From NCBI GenBank assembly GCA_963995525.1, contig OZ023214.1, forward strand, positions 11,793,928 to 11,857,927: a stretch of DNA of 64,000 nucleotides, read 5' to 3'. This stretch comes from Escarpia spicata. Its lineage: Eukaryota; Annelida; Polychaeta; Sabellida; Siboglinidae. Position numbers and translations under genes: made by a program. Each line of letters starts with the position of its first letter. The first letter of the stretch is position 1. Below, in pieces: positions 8,559 to 16,889 of the stretch. Below the pieces are notes generated by a model that did no database searches, was not told the origin of the DNA, and saw only the letters and a list, made by a program, of their open reading frames with translations.

Positions 8559-8647
8559 CTCGTATAACTAAACCTACCCTAGGGGTGGGGGGCCGCCTAG
8601 GGGTAGGGTTCTGTATGTATGTATGTATGTAGGTAGGGTAGGATAAT

Positions 8648-8653
8648 AATAAA
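8648..8653 (+). terminator. Poly(A) signal of the polymerase gene
   Basis: AATAAA 90 bp after the polymerase stop, 38 bp from the opposing signal. Confidence 0.75.
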
Positions 8654-8690
8654 ACAAACACAAGTGCGTACATTTCATCGTCGTTGTTTT

Positions 8691-8696
8691 TTTATT
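8691..8696 (-). terminator. Poly(A) signal of the virion gene block
   Basis: AATAAA on the minus strand, 33 bp past the protease stop. It probably ends the capsid-protease transcripts. Confidence 0.75.
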
Positions 8697-8728
8697 ACTA
8701 CTACTACTATACACGTAAAAGCGAAGCG

Positions 8729-9184
8729 TTAATGCAATGGCTTTAGCCAATCGAATACGAGACAGTCATTAGCCACCCGATCGGTGCCGAATATGTTCTG
8801 GAACGCCGTCAACGGCATGCCGCGACATCGGAGGAGTAGGTAGGCGACGCAATATTGTCCGCACACGTTAGAGACGACGCTCTGCAGTCTCTTGTCGTTG
8901 TACGTCCACGCGTCGCCGCAGTGTCGGTGCAGGAAGGTGCGGAAGTCGGCGTGCAGCGGCGGAAGACCGTACGAATCGAAGTACTCGCCGACGCCTCGGG
9001 GGTCGACGTAGACGGCCACCCAGTGCTCCCCCGGTTCGCCGCCGTCGTCGGTATTGCACACGAAGCCCATCGGGTAAGTGGTGGCGGTGGTGGAAAGTAG
9101 CGCGTCTTTAGGTACGACGCCGCGGACGGTGTATTTAGCGTACGCATCGAGTTCGAGGCGACGCAGCAGTTGGAACGTATCCAT
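8729..9184 (-). CDS. Adenain-type virion maturation cysteine protease
   Basis: The product is 151 aa. It matches adenovirus-type protease architecture: His54 in GEHWV, Asp70 in EYFDSYG, Gln101 in LQSVVS and the nucleophile Cys112 in CGQYC. The family cleaves precursor virion proteins during maturation. It is slightly shorter than adenovirus protease (about 200 aa) but all catalytic positions are present. Its ATG overlaps the capsid gene stop by one base (TAATG), suggesting coupled translation or a shared transcript. No separate TATA box is evident. Confidence 0.92.
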   Translation of the reverse strand: MDTFQLLRRLELDAYAKYTVRGVVPKDALLSTTATTYPMGFVCNTDDGGEPGEHWVAVYVDPRGVGEYFDSYGLPPLHADFRTFLHRHCGDAWTYNDKRLQSVVSNVCGQYCVAYLLLRCRGMPLTAFQNIFGTDRVANDCLVFDWLKPLH

Positions 9185-10488
9185 TACGAGGTACAGTCGT
9201 ACAGGACGTTCCGGGTCCGATCGATTTCCAGCACCGTCTCGAATTCCGCGTACACGATGACGTTCACCGGTCGGGGTAGCGGTATCGAGAACTGTATGTT
9301 AGCGCCCACGCTCCCCTGACGCGCGACGTTGAAATGGTCCCCGTCGCAGCAGTCGGGGGTTAGGTCGAAAGCGAAGACGGTGTAGCCGGCTTCGAAGTCC
9401 GATCGCGATATGTCGTTCCCCTCGTCCTCCCCCGCCTTTCCGGTGGCCTCGAAGAGATTCATGTAGCTTCGTATGTACCGGTGGTGCGGAAAGTCCGGTT
9501 GCAGCGGCTTGCTCGGCACCTGACGTCCGTCGACGTTGAGCGCGAGGAAGTTTATGTCGTTGTGATGCGCGTTGAACGGATTTCTAGTGTAGTCTCCGTT
9601 GTAGGCGGCGTTGTCGATCATCATCAGGATTATGCGTTTCGGAATCGTGCCCATGTACAGGTTCTCGTGCGTGTGCGATAGCGTACCCGCGGTTATCGAG
9701 AACGACTTGCAGTCGACGCGGCGCATCGGAAACTTAGCCGTTCCCAAAAGCCACGCTTTGATATGACCCAGCTGGACTTCCGGGTTCAACTTCACTTTTC
9801 GGACTTCCAGGTAAATCGAACGTATCACGATATGCCACCCCGGCGCGGCAGCCGCGCCCATGAGCGCGAAGGCGTCCTTCGACTGGATCATGCGTATTTT
9901 CGTGTCGACGCCGCTCGGTAGGAGGAGGTTTAGCATAAACGCGTCGACGTGCAGGCGTCCCATCATGTCCACCTCGGTACTGGCCGCCGTCAGATCGCGT
10001 CGCGCTACGAACCCGGTGTTATCGTCCCCGCGCGCGTTCATGTGTCCGGCGCTATCTTTGTACCACAACGACCCCGTGAGATGCGATCGTTTCGCGTCGC
10101 TACCGTAACTCAGCAGGGTCTCGATGTAGGCCCGGTACGCGTACGTATTGGTCGACGGCGTCACGAGCGTACCGTTCAGCGACACGTCGATTTGACTGAA
10201 CAGCGAATGAAGGAAATTGTTGACCGGCGCCACATTGGTGCCGGCCGCCAGATCGGTACCGTCCCCCTGAACCACTTTGAAGCGGACGTACATTTGAAGG
10301 CTCGCCAGGTCCGTATAGTCGTTACCCGACCCTGGAATGAGGAACTCGATAGGACCGCCGGCGTCGAGAGCCGTCAGCGGTTGGTAGGCGGTCCGATAAC
10401 TGCTCTCGATGCTCTTCTGCGTCACCGGTCCGGCGAACAGGTCCAGTTCGGCCTTCACGCCCTCGCACGCTGTCTTTACGAACGCCAT
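9184..10488 (-). CDS. Major capsid protein, double jelly-roll type
   Basis: The product is 434 aa. The N-terminal segment (DLFAGPVTQKSIESS, then GGPIEFLIPGSGNDYTDL) is characteristic of animal Polinton capsid proteins, often annotated in animal genomes as F54H12.2-like. It should form hexon-like trimers of the icosahedral capsid. The length is normal for the family and no lesions are visible. The ATG lies 2 bp after the stop of a basic AUG-less ORF, and the stop overlaps the protease ATG. A TATA-like gatatattc lies only 12-20 bp upstream, too close for a standard start, so expression from an upstream promoter is likely. Confidence 0.93.
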   Translation of the reverse strand: MAFVKTACEGVKAELDLFAGPVTQKSIESSYRTAYQPLTALDAGGPIEFLIPGSGNDYTDLASLQMYVRFKVVQGDGTDLAAGTNVAPVNNFLHSLFSQIDVSLNGTLVTPSTNTYAYRAYIETLLSYGSDAKRSHLTGSLWYKDSAGHMNARGDDNTGFVARRDLTAASTEVDMMGRLHVDAFMLNLLLPSGVDTKIRMIQSKDAFALMGAAAAPGWHIVIRSIYLEVRKVKLNPEVQLGHIKAWLLGTAKFPMRRVDCKSFSITAGTLSHTHENLYMGTIPKRIILMMIDNAAYNGDYTRNPFNAHHNDINFLALNVDGRQVPSKPLQPDFPHHRYIRSYMNLFEATGKAGEDEGNDISRSDFEAGYTVFAFDLTPDCCDGDHFNVARQGSVGANIQFSIPLPRPVNVIVYAEFETVLEIDRTRNVLYDCTS

Positions 10489-10490
10489 CG

Positions 10491-10691
10491 TTACGCGTCG
10501 AATATATCGACCGGTCGACGTCCCCGCTTCCGTCTACTGACGGTCGTCGCCGTTCGACGCTGCTTCTTTATAGGCGGTCTTTTTTTCACCCGTCTCTTCT
10601 TCGGCGCCGGCCCTTTCAATAGGCCGTCGAGAAGATCGACGCCGGCCTCCTTCGCGCGTCGTCCACAGATTGGAGTCGCCTTGACCCCGCG
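10491..10691 (-). CDS. Basic AUG-less ORF, candidate virion core protein
   Basis: An open frame of 66 codons lies between in-frame stops at 10692-10694 and 10491-10493 and contains no ATG. It is strongly basic, with PKKRRVKKRPP, KKQRR and RRKRGRRP clusters, like small DNA-binding core proteins of adeno-like viruses. Its TAA is separated by only 2 bp from the capsid ATG, the same tight spacing as the neighbouring genes, which suggests it is translated. The start could come from splicing, a non-AUG codon or a mutated start. A TATATA lies just upstream (about 10,699-10,704). Confidence 0.5.
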   Translation of the reverse strand, partial: RGVKATPICGRRAKEAGVDLLDGLLKGPAPKKRRVKKRPPIKKQRRTATTVSRRKRGRRPVDIFDA

Positions 10692-10720
10692 TTAAATTGT
10701 ATATACTAACGCAGCCGCCG

Positions 10721-11335
10721 CTAACGCAGCCGCCGCCGCTCCATGTACTCCCGATAGCGCGGGTTGCCGACGAACTCCATAGGAATGTTCATACCCTTCA
10801 TACTCAACCCGAAAGCGCGCCATCCTAGGGGCTGCGTCGTCTTCGTTCTCGTTCGCATGAGATCGTTCACTAGATCGACCATGTTACTCCCCGCGATCGT
10901 TTTACCGTCGTACACGAATTCGCCGCGTTCGTTCCATCGACACAAGGGATCGGCTTTCATTTTCGCGATAAGTAGACTCGCCTTCCCTTTCAGCGTTTTC
11001 GGCATGCTGGCTACGATTTCGCGCTCTACGGCCTCCGATGATGGTGGTGGCGCCGTGGTCTGTGGTAGCTCGCCGCCGTCGGCGTTGACCATCGACACGC
11101 GTACCGGTTGCGCCGTTCGAGCCGCCTCTATAGTGTTGTAGCGACTCAGCAGCTGATTGTACGACACCACCTTATCGAGCTCGGATAAATCCGATCGCTC
11201 TAGAATATCTTTCATGTCGCTGTCCAGGCTACTCAGTACACGTAATCGAGGGGTGCTGCTCGACTGCTGCTGCGGTTGAAGGAGACTTTCCACCAATCGC
11301 GGGTCGACCAACGCCATCTTCTTCGCGTACTGCAT
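10721..11335 (-). CDS. Conserved Polinton-type virion-associated protein, 204 aa
   Basis: It begins with KKMALVDPRLVESLLQ and continues with a helical, Ser/Gln-rich N-terminal half. The C-terminal domain contains RWNERGEFVYDGKTI and SNMVDLVNDLM. The same pattern recurs next to capsid genes of animal Polintons as I remember them; its function there is not established and a minor virion protein is likely. It starts 3 bp after the preceding stop. The C terminus is Arg-rich (MERRRLR) and the last 15 bp are duplicated just past the stop (10,706-10,735). Confidence 0.7.
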   Translation of the reverse strand: MQYAKKMALVDPRLVESLLQPQQQSSSTPRLRVLSSLDSDMKDILERSDLSELDKVVSYNQLLSRYNTIEAARTAQPVRVSMVNADGGELPQTTAPPPSSEAVEREIVASMPKTLKGKASLLIAKMKADPLCRWNERGEFVYDGKTIAGSNMVDLVNDLMRTRTKTTQPLGWRAFGLSMKGMNIPMEFVGNPRYREYMERRRLR

Positions 11336-11338
11336 CGC

Positions 11339-11746
11339 TTAACCCCCGATGAACTGTTTGAGTAGTGGCAGGAAAACGGTGCTCGCTAACGGCGCTAGCA
11401 GGGCCGTCAGAAAACCACCCGCCCCCGTTTGCAAGATGGCTCGTTTCCGCTTCACCGGAATTCGTTTGTTGACCAAGTCACGCAGGTGATCTCTGTATTT
11501 TGTCAACACGCGTTTCTGCTTCGGCGACACCTTCACGTTCCCTCTCAGAATATTGTACGCGCAATCGCATAGACTACATATGAGACCGACCTCCGAGTGG
11601 GCGAGCACGGCTTTTCGCAGATCTACGTTCCGCTTATGTCTATCCATCAACTGCAGGGCGAAAACGTGTCTCTTCAGACGTCGCGCCGAAACGTCGTCAG
11701 TCTTCGGTCGTCGCTTCGCCGCTACCACCGCGCGTCTTCCCGGCAT
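11339..11746 (-). CDS. Basic protein with hydrophobic tail, virion-type, 135 aa
   Basis: Basic N terminus (MPGRRAVVAAKRRPK), a Cys pair (CSLCDC) in the middle, then KRKRAILQTGAGGFLTALLAPL and a hydrophobic C terminus of about 28 residues that could insert in or disrupt membranes. The GGFL-hydrophobic ending is typical of a small ORF in animal Polintons. A pVI-like or core role is inference. A TATA box lies 36 bp upstream. Confidence 0.65.
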   Translation of the reverse strand: MPGRRAVVAAKRRPKTDDVSARRLKRHVFALQLMDRHKRNVDLRKAVLAHSEVGLICSLCDCAYNILRGNVKVSPKQKRVLTKYRDHLRDLVNKRIPVKRKRAILQTGAGGFLTALLAPLASTVFLPLLKQFIGG

Positions 11747-11781
11747 ACCGACTAATGCGTACGCGGCGACGTCCCTCTCTA

Positions 11782-11787
11782 CTTATA
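11782..11787 (-). promoter_or_regulatory. TATA box inside the ATPase stop codon region
   Basis: The minus strand reads TATAAG. The ATPase TAA stop lies within it, and the 135-aa gene starts 36 bp downstream. Confidence 0.55.
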
Positions 11788-12433
11788 GTTGACCACCACC
11801 ACCACCACCACCCTTCCGTACGTAGACGTACTGAAGGGGGTCGTCCGGAAATATACACGTACGCAGGCGCATGTACTCTTCCGTTTCCTGTTTCAGGTCG
11901 ACGAAGAGATAGCCGTACGCCGGCGACGTCGCGTTTTTGAAAGACTCTATCATGTACTTGACCTCTCCCGGATACATCTGTTTCGCTAGGTGACCTACTT
12001 GACCAACGTCTCGGGGGTTCTTAAATAGTGCTAGGTATTGGGCGTTCAGGCTGATTGTGCGGTTTTCTCCCCCTTTCGGAAACATGTTCTGTCGGAGTTG
12101 TACGACCGACGTATTACAATGATGACTTTTTTTAGTAAATAGCGCCGTCACCCCACTATCGGCTTCCTCCATGAGGTCGTCGAGTACTAAAAGCGTCCTC
12201 TTTTTACCGTCTAAATACGTCGTAGTCGGCAGGCCGTCTACGAACTCTATTTCCGGAGCCATAGACGCGTAGGCGGGCTGCCACTGCCCGTAACACCACA
12301 GGACTTTTTCGGGCGCCGGATCGATCATAGCGCTTCGTATCAGACGGTCGACGAACGTCGTCTTACCGCATCCCGTAGGCCCTGATACTATACACGTAAA
12401 CGGATGCTTCAACAACGGTCCGCTCATTTTCAC
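11783..12433 (-). CDS. Genome-packaging ATPase (FtsK/HerA, A32-like)
   Basis: The product is 216 aa. Walker A is GPTGCGKTT (about residues 15-23) and Walker B is RTLLVLDDLMEEA (about 79-91). The short length and the Leu-Asp-Asp Walker B fit Polinton packaging ATPases, which pump DNA into the procapsid. The C terminus ends in a Gly run. It has its own TATA box inside the NADAR 3' end. The motifs are intact. Confidence 0.93.
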   Translation of the reverse strand: MKMSGPLLKHPFTCIVSGPTGCGKTTFVDRLIRSAMIDPAPEKVLWCYGQWQPAYASMAPEIEFVDGLPTTTYLDGKKRTLLVLDDLMEEADSGVTALFTKKSHHCNTSVVQLRQNMFPKGGENRTISLNAQYLALFKNPRDVGQVGHLAKQMYPGEVKYMIESFKNATSPAYGYLFVDLKQETEEYMRLRTCIFPDDPLQYVYVRKGGGGGGGQL

Positions 12434-12455
12434 GACTGATACTGGCTGATGTTTT

Positions 12456-12911
12456 TTACGCGTCTTTATAAAAGGAGCGCACCTCCATCAACAGTTTACC
12501 GAGCTTGTTCTCGCCCTCGACGTCACCAAGCCGGGTACCCCAGAAACCCTCCCTACTCGGCACCCACTCCACCAAGTCGGCGTCCCCAGTGGCCAACAGT
12601 TCGGCCTTCAACTCCCCGCCGAACTTACTTATCAACAGCCCCTTCATACAGGCGACCCTAACGACGTTCCAGTCGGTTCCCGTTCTCTTTTTTCGAATAC
12701 CGTAACTGAGTCGTTTCGCTGCGTAGGGCGATCGCGTTCTTTTGATACACGCGGCGCAAGCGAGGTCTTCGTTGAATAGCGCTTTCCTATACTGATAGGC
12801 GTGCTCGACGGATCGGAAGACCCGACCGTACGCCGTCAATCGGCACCTGTACATATTCGACAAGAAGGAGCGCGAACCGCCAAACTTTATACGTTCCGAC
12901 GACGACAACAT
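12456..12911 (-). CDS. NADAR-family protein (YbiA/DUF1768-like)
   Basis: The product is 151 aa, the typical single-domain length. Diagnostic features are GGSRSFLSNMY, FRSVEHAYQYRKA and GFWGTRLGDVEGENKLGKLLMEVR. NADAR proteins act on ADP-ribose and riboflavin-pathway derivatives; members remove ADP-ribose from guanine in DNA or hydrolyse N-glycosidic bonds in damaged intermediates. A role for the virus could be reversing host or competitor nucleotide modification, or NAD-linked metabolism; this is inference. It is the first gene of the minus-strand block and has a TATA box at 12,941. Confidence 0.85.
   Translation of the reverse strand: MLSSSERIKFGGSRSFLSNMYRCRLTAYGRVFRSVEHAYQYRKALFNEDLACAACIKRTRSPYAAKRLSYGIRKKRTGTDWNVVRVACMKGLLISKFGGELKAELLATGDADLVEWVPSREGFWGTRLGDVEGENKLGKLLMEVRSFYKDA
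12465..12470 (-). promoter_or_regulatory. TATA box of the ATPase gene
   Basis: The minus strand reads TTTTATAAAG, about 35 bp before the ATPase ATG and overlapping the 3' end of the NADAR gene. Confidence 0.65.
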
Positions 12912-12940
12912 GACTACTACCGATAAAAAGCGCTACCGCC

Positions 12941-12946
12941 TATATA
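12941..12946 (-). promoter_or_regulatory. TATA box of the NADAR gene
   Basis: The minus strand reads CTATATAGG, 30 bp upstream of ATG 12911. Confidence 0.65.
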
Positions 12947-12984
12947 GTCACGCTCCCGGGACAGGCGCCGGCTTCTATGAGCCC

Positions 12985-13217
12985 TTCGATCGCTAGTCGT
13001 TGATCGCTTAGGACGTTGATCGCTAGGTGTGACTTGGGTTAATCGCTAGATGGCGTTATCACGTAACTAGGGACGCTGTTATTAATCGCTAGATGGCGCC
13101 TGTCGTTCACAAAAAAGTGACAGGCCATCAATCACGTTTTTTATAAGTAGGTTCCCGATTTCTCTCAGGTTACCAAAAAGCCTTTGATCTTTTTTTTATA
13201 AGTAGGTTCCCGATTTT
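12985..13217. repeat. Right flank of viral element with short repeats and a hairpin
   Basis: Several copies of ATCGCTAG or ATCGCTAGATGGCG occur at 12,990-13,100. A hairpin-forming CCTGTC...GACAGG lies at about 13,098-13,125. A direct repeat of ttttataagtaggttcccga is at 13,139 and 13,194. No matching inverted sequence was seen at the left edge. This could be terminal control DNA. Confidence 0.6.
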
Positions 13218-13286
13218 GAAATCGACGTTTTTTATGCACGTAGTTAGATACAAAAGGGGCGTGGTTTGGGGCATGTGTATCCTACT

Positions 13287-14271
13287 AACTACTGTCCGAC
13301 TTTATCGTTTCTGGATATCCGAACATGGCAAAAATGGACTCCATGATCGGTATAACTGTCTCTGCACTGGTGCTTCTGGTCAAGTGAACGACTGGATATC
13401 TTGAATATTAATCTGTGACGCTGAGTAAATATTCGCCTGTCGTAACTGGGCCGCAGAAATCAATGCTCAGATTGATCCACGGGCCTCGCGGTAGAGTAGT
13501 CATGTTTAATGGCTCCATCTGGCGGCGGTTGGAGTTTGCAACACACGGAATGCAACCCATGACAACTGCTTCCGTTTCTTTGTCTATGCCTGGAAACCAC
13601 ACTTTGCTTCTGATCAGAGCTTTGGTCTTGCAGATGCCCTGATGACCCTCATGTACCAACTGTATGACACAACTGCGAAGTGCTGTCGGGATGACAATGC
13701 GAGAATCTCGTAGCAGAAAGTCTCCATTTTCTCCCACTGTCAGTTCATCCATCACTTTCCGGAATGCAGCAATGTCAGCTGACTCGTTGTTAGCTGTGTC
13801 ATGCCAACGACCTGTGCGGATGACCTCGATGACCTTGTTTAAGGTCGCGTCTTGTCTTGTGTGCACCTTAATTTCGTCAAGGGTGATGGCATTTGGCGTA
13901 GAGCTGTCAGCAATGTGATTGATGAAGTCCTCAGCCATACGCTGCGCTTGGCTGGCTTTTGTTGCTGGATTGACTGGCTGTGCACGTTTCTTTTGCCACG
14001 TCTGTGAGCTGCGCTGTGACTGTTGCCTTGGTTTGCTTCGGCACATGACAGCGAAATGTCCACGCACTCCACATTTGTGACACTCTTTATCACGTGTGCA
14101 CTTGCATTCGTCACTTGTATGGCCCTGTAAGCCACAGCGAGTGCACCGATCGTGACGTTGCTGAGTGTTAGAATGTCTGTTGACCGGTTTACGAGTGTGC
14201 GTTTCGAATGGTATGTGTGCTGACCTGTTGAATGCAGCATACACTGTGTTGTTTGCTTTGCCACGAGCCAT
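13287..14271 (-). pseudogene. gypsy gag zinc knuckles joined to integrase, broken
   Basis: Two CCHC knuckles (CTRCGLQGHTSDEC and CHKCGVRGHFAVMC) are followed within about 100 residues by an integrase zinc-binding region (HEGHQGICKTKALIRSKVWFPG) and the start of the catalytic core (SIDFCGPV). A stop interrupts at 13,408, after which the core continues to about 13,287. The protease-RT-RNase H segment is absent, by internal deletion. Confidence 0.75.
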
Positions 14272-14275
14272 GTCT

Positions 14276-14801
14276 TTAGCCTGGCGTTCTGACGATTCTC
14301 TCGTTTGCGATCGCCCTGTTTAGCGTGAGATCCTTTCCTGCGGCCAGGAGTTTGGTACGCAACGAATCAGAGCGACACCGATCGATTACTTGATCTCTGA
14401 TGTACTCATCGACATTGTTCCCGTAATCGCATGACGATGTCAGCTGTCGTAACCGTGTTACGAACTGCCCGACGGTTTCGCCTTCATGCTGTTCAGCGCG
14501 ATGAAACATGTGCCTTTGTACGGGACGTTTGATGTAGGCGTGAAATAGTCCGTCAGTAGTTCTTTTGTCTTTTGAAACGACGACGACGTACCTGTTTCTG
14601 GGATTGTATCATAAATGTCATGTACGCCTTCGCCCGCGGTGTGTAACAGCAAATCACGTTTTTGTTTGTCATCGGTGCATCCGACGCACTGGCCATCCTG
14701 TCAAAGTTTCGTATCCACTTTTTCCAACGTTCAGCCGTTGTTGAAGGCTCGTTTTGTGCATCGAAGGGCGGTAGTTGGGCCACATTGATCGGAACAGCCA
14801 T
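14276..14801 (-). pseudogene. gypsy gag, frameshifted
   Basis: Gag of the Ty3/gypsy type starts at 14,801 (MAVPINVAQLPPFD...RWKKWIRNF) and continues in other frames to 14,276 (RAEQHEGETVGQFVTRLRQL). Frameshifts break it into at least three pieces. Confidence 0.7.
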
Positions 14802-14869
14802 GGTGATTCGGTACGGTAGGCGGTTGCTTACTTGTAGGCTTAGCAGGTTCGCTTAATTCTCGTCGCCAT

Positions 14870-15039
14870 TGTATGATTGCTGCTGTTAAATGAAACACAC
14901 CATTTATCAGACTGAACAAAACATGGCCGTCGTTTATTATCTGATCCGACCAGCACCGGAGAAATCCGAAGTCAACGGGATCCGTCCGTAATACATAGGC
15001 TACGTATGTAAATAACATACAGGGAGCGGCTATATTACA
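14870..15039 (-). repeat. 5' LTR of truncated gypsy element
   Basis: On the minus strand it starts TGTAATATAG and ends CATACA, just before the gag leader. About 170 bp. The other LTR is missing. Confidence 0.55.
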
Positions 15040-15305
15040 CGACTGGGCGAAACATCAGCTAGATACGGGATGGAAATTAGCGCAGAAAACAACAAGCTGA
15101 TGACAAACAGCAACAATGCAATGAGGTCCAGAATAACTGCCAACGGACAAGAACCGGAGAGAATAAAACAGTTTAAATACCTCGGAACCATCATCAGTAA
15201 CAAGGGTTGCAGGATTGAAATCCTTACAAGGTCCGCACAAACACCAGCAGCATTGTCGAAACTAAAATCAATTTGGAAAGACAAGAACATCTCACAACTA
15301 TTTCA
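15040..15305 (+). mobile_element. LINE reverse-transcriptase fragment, left half
   Basis: Encodes YGMEISAENNKLMTN and QFKYLGTIISNKG, typical of the RT thumb region of endonuclease-RT LINEs, then WKDKNIS. The right half resumes at 19,898, after the gypsy insertion. Confidence 0.75.
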
Positions 15306-15483
15306 TGAGATTGGTCACTATCTCATGAATATGCTAGTTATATACTGGCTTGCTGACTACATCCGGGCAGTTCATATATGCATTCTATCCCACTTGGACG
15401 TTTATAACTGTACTCTACAATAGACAAATCTTTAACCATCTGATTAAGTTGTTTCTCATTATGTCAACACGCGAAACACAACA
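15306..15483 (+). repeat. 5' LTR
   Basis: Matches 19,720-19,897. Starts TGAGATTGG and ends ACACAACA just before the PBS. Confidence 0.8.
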
Positions 15484-15498
15484 TGGTGACCCCGTGAC
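15484..15498 (+). other. Primer-binding site
   Basis: TGGTGACCCCGTGAC directly after the LTR. It is the kind of PBS used by gypsy elements with a tRNA-Trp-like primer. Confidence 0.55.
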
Positions 15499-15561
15499 AT
15501 GATCGATTGATGAAATCGACGTAATCAATGGATGGAAACGACTTTGCGAAAGACAACGGAT

Positions 15562-16002
15562 GGGGTAAGACCACATTTAAATTTTACATAGGCGGCCATT
15601 ATAACGTTTCCTTCATTTCCTGTTAAATTTGACATACAATTGTATTGAAAATTCCAAAGCATATTTAACCTCCATTGACACAAGTGTTGTGGAAAACTCA
15701 TACCTCAGTTTTCAGAAAAATCCAACCAAACCTGACACCCCTCAATTTCGCCCCAATCTGGTGACGGATTTTGAAATATTGGTACGTTCTGCAAAATGGC
15801 CACTGTGCGAATACGCGAGCGACTAGCGTAAGTTTATTGCTACCTCGTGAAAGATCGAATGCAGTAGTACATTCAATATTCACTAGACTGACATGTGCCA
15901 TGTCAAAGTGCTCGAACAAAAATCACACATGACACCAAAACGGTATTGTTAAGGGCACTCTTTCGGGTAATGGCGGACGAATCCTTAATGTGGTCTTACC
16001 TC
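15562..16002. mobile_element. MITE copy 1 (TIR GGGGTAAGACCACATT)
   Basis: About 441 bp, with terminal inverted repeats GGGGTAAGACCACATT and AATGTGGTCTTACC, nearly identical to 34,458-34,907. Flanking GGAT/AGAT may be a 4-bp target duplication. It is inserted in the gypsy leader. Confidence 0.8.
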
Positions 16003-16559
16003 AGATGCTGCGCTGGCAGCGACATTGCCACCGCCTGGATTGAGCGGAGACAACACGTAACAGACAGCGCGAACACCGTATAAGGACATTTACGGACATC
16101 TAGCGCGATACGGGATTGTACGTTACGTTGTGACATTGTAACTTGTGCATAAGGATCCATGACATAATAATTAATAATAATAATTACATCACTGGAATTT
16201 GAGGTAAGCGGAATGACAACGGTACTATTACTTGCTATCAACAGTGAATAAAGTGATAGTGTTGTGACGGTATTGCGTGGTCTGTTATCATGGCAAGACA
16301 GTTTTAAAAAGGGCGACGTGGAAAGGCCAGCACAGTGAAAAAAGGGCGACGTGGAAAGGCCAGCGGAAAATACATTCGTTACAAGACAGGGACAGGTCCC
16401 ACGGGACAAACCACGTGAATAGTGGGTTTGGATTTGACACGATTAACGTCAACGCTGGTGACACTCCTGCACACTGCAATACCATTGAGACAGTGTACAG
16501 TGTTGTTGTGCAAAGAGATCAGGCCTTTGTCAATAACAATGTAAAGCCGCAAACTAAAT

Positions 16560-16849
16560 CGTACAGCCTGAAGTGTAAAAACGACACTGGTGCGCACGTA
16601 ATGCCAACGCGTGTGTACGCACAGTTGTTTCCGGACAAGATGAAGGACGGTGTTCCTGCAGGATTGCAACATTCAAACCTCTGCGTGTCAGCGTGTGGGG
16701 GGACACCAGTCAAACAACACGGACTGTGTGGAGTACCGTGCTCACACGGGGACACCACTGCAACATTGCCGTTCTTCATCACTGACGCCCCAGGATACAA
16801 AATGCTAGGACTTGGCTCACGTGTCACTGAACTGTCAACAGCCGTGTAA
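16560..16849 (+). pseudogene. gypsy aspartic protease remnant
   Basis: NDTGAHVMPTRVY carries the D-T-G active-site motif of retropepsins. It is followed by a strand-rich region to a stop at 16,849. Confidence 0.65.
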
Positions 16850-16889
16850 CAGTTGTCATGGCAACAGTGACAACAATGCTATTTCTGGG

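Larger units (their letters stand above)
1..13286. mobile_element. Endogenous Polinton/Maverick-adintovirus-type DNA virus
   Basis: The block contains the morphogenesis and replication set of this virus class: protein-primed DNA polymerase B, double jelly-roll capsid protein, FtsK/HerA-type packaging ATPase and adenain-type cysteine protease, plus small virion-type proteins. Replication genes lie on the plus strand and virion genes on the minus strand, and they converge at 8.65-8.70 kb. Intergenic gaps are short, several genes have their own TATA box, and the named ORFs have no stops or frameshifts. No retroviral-type integrase, penton protein or terminal inverted repeat is visible. The left end may lie before base 1. 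The right limit is set only by the start of gypsy integrase homology at about 13,287. Family placement rests on motif recognition. Confidence 0.88.
13287..15039 (-). mobile_element. Truncated Ty3/gypsy retrotransposon
   Basis: Reading on the minus strand: 5' LTR, gag with zinc knuckles, then integrase. Protease, reverse transcriptase and RNase H are missing. The element stops inside the integrase core at about 13,287, next to the viral element. Confidence 0.8.

Noticed and set aside
9949..10695. 248-aa plus-strand frame
   Set aside because: Antisense to the capsid gene and the basic ORF, produced by CpG-rich codon usage.
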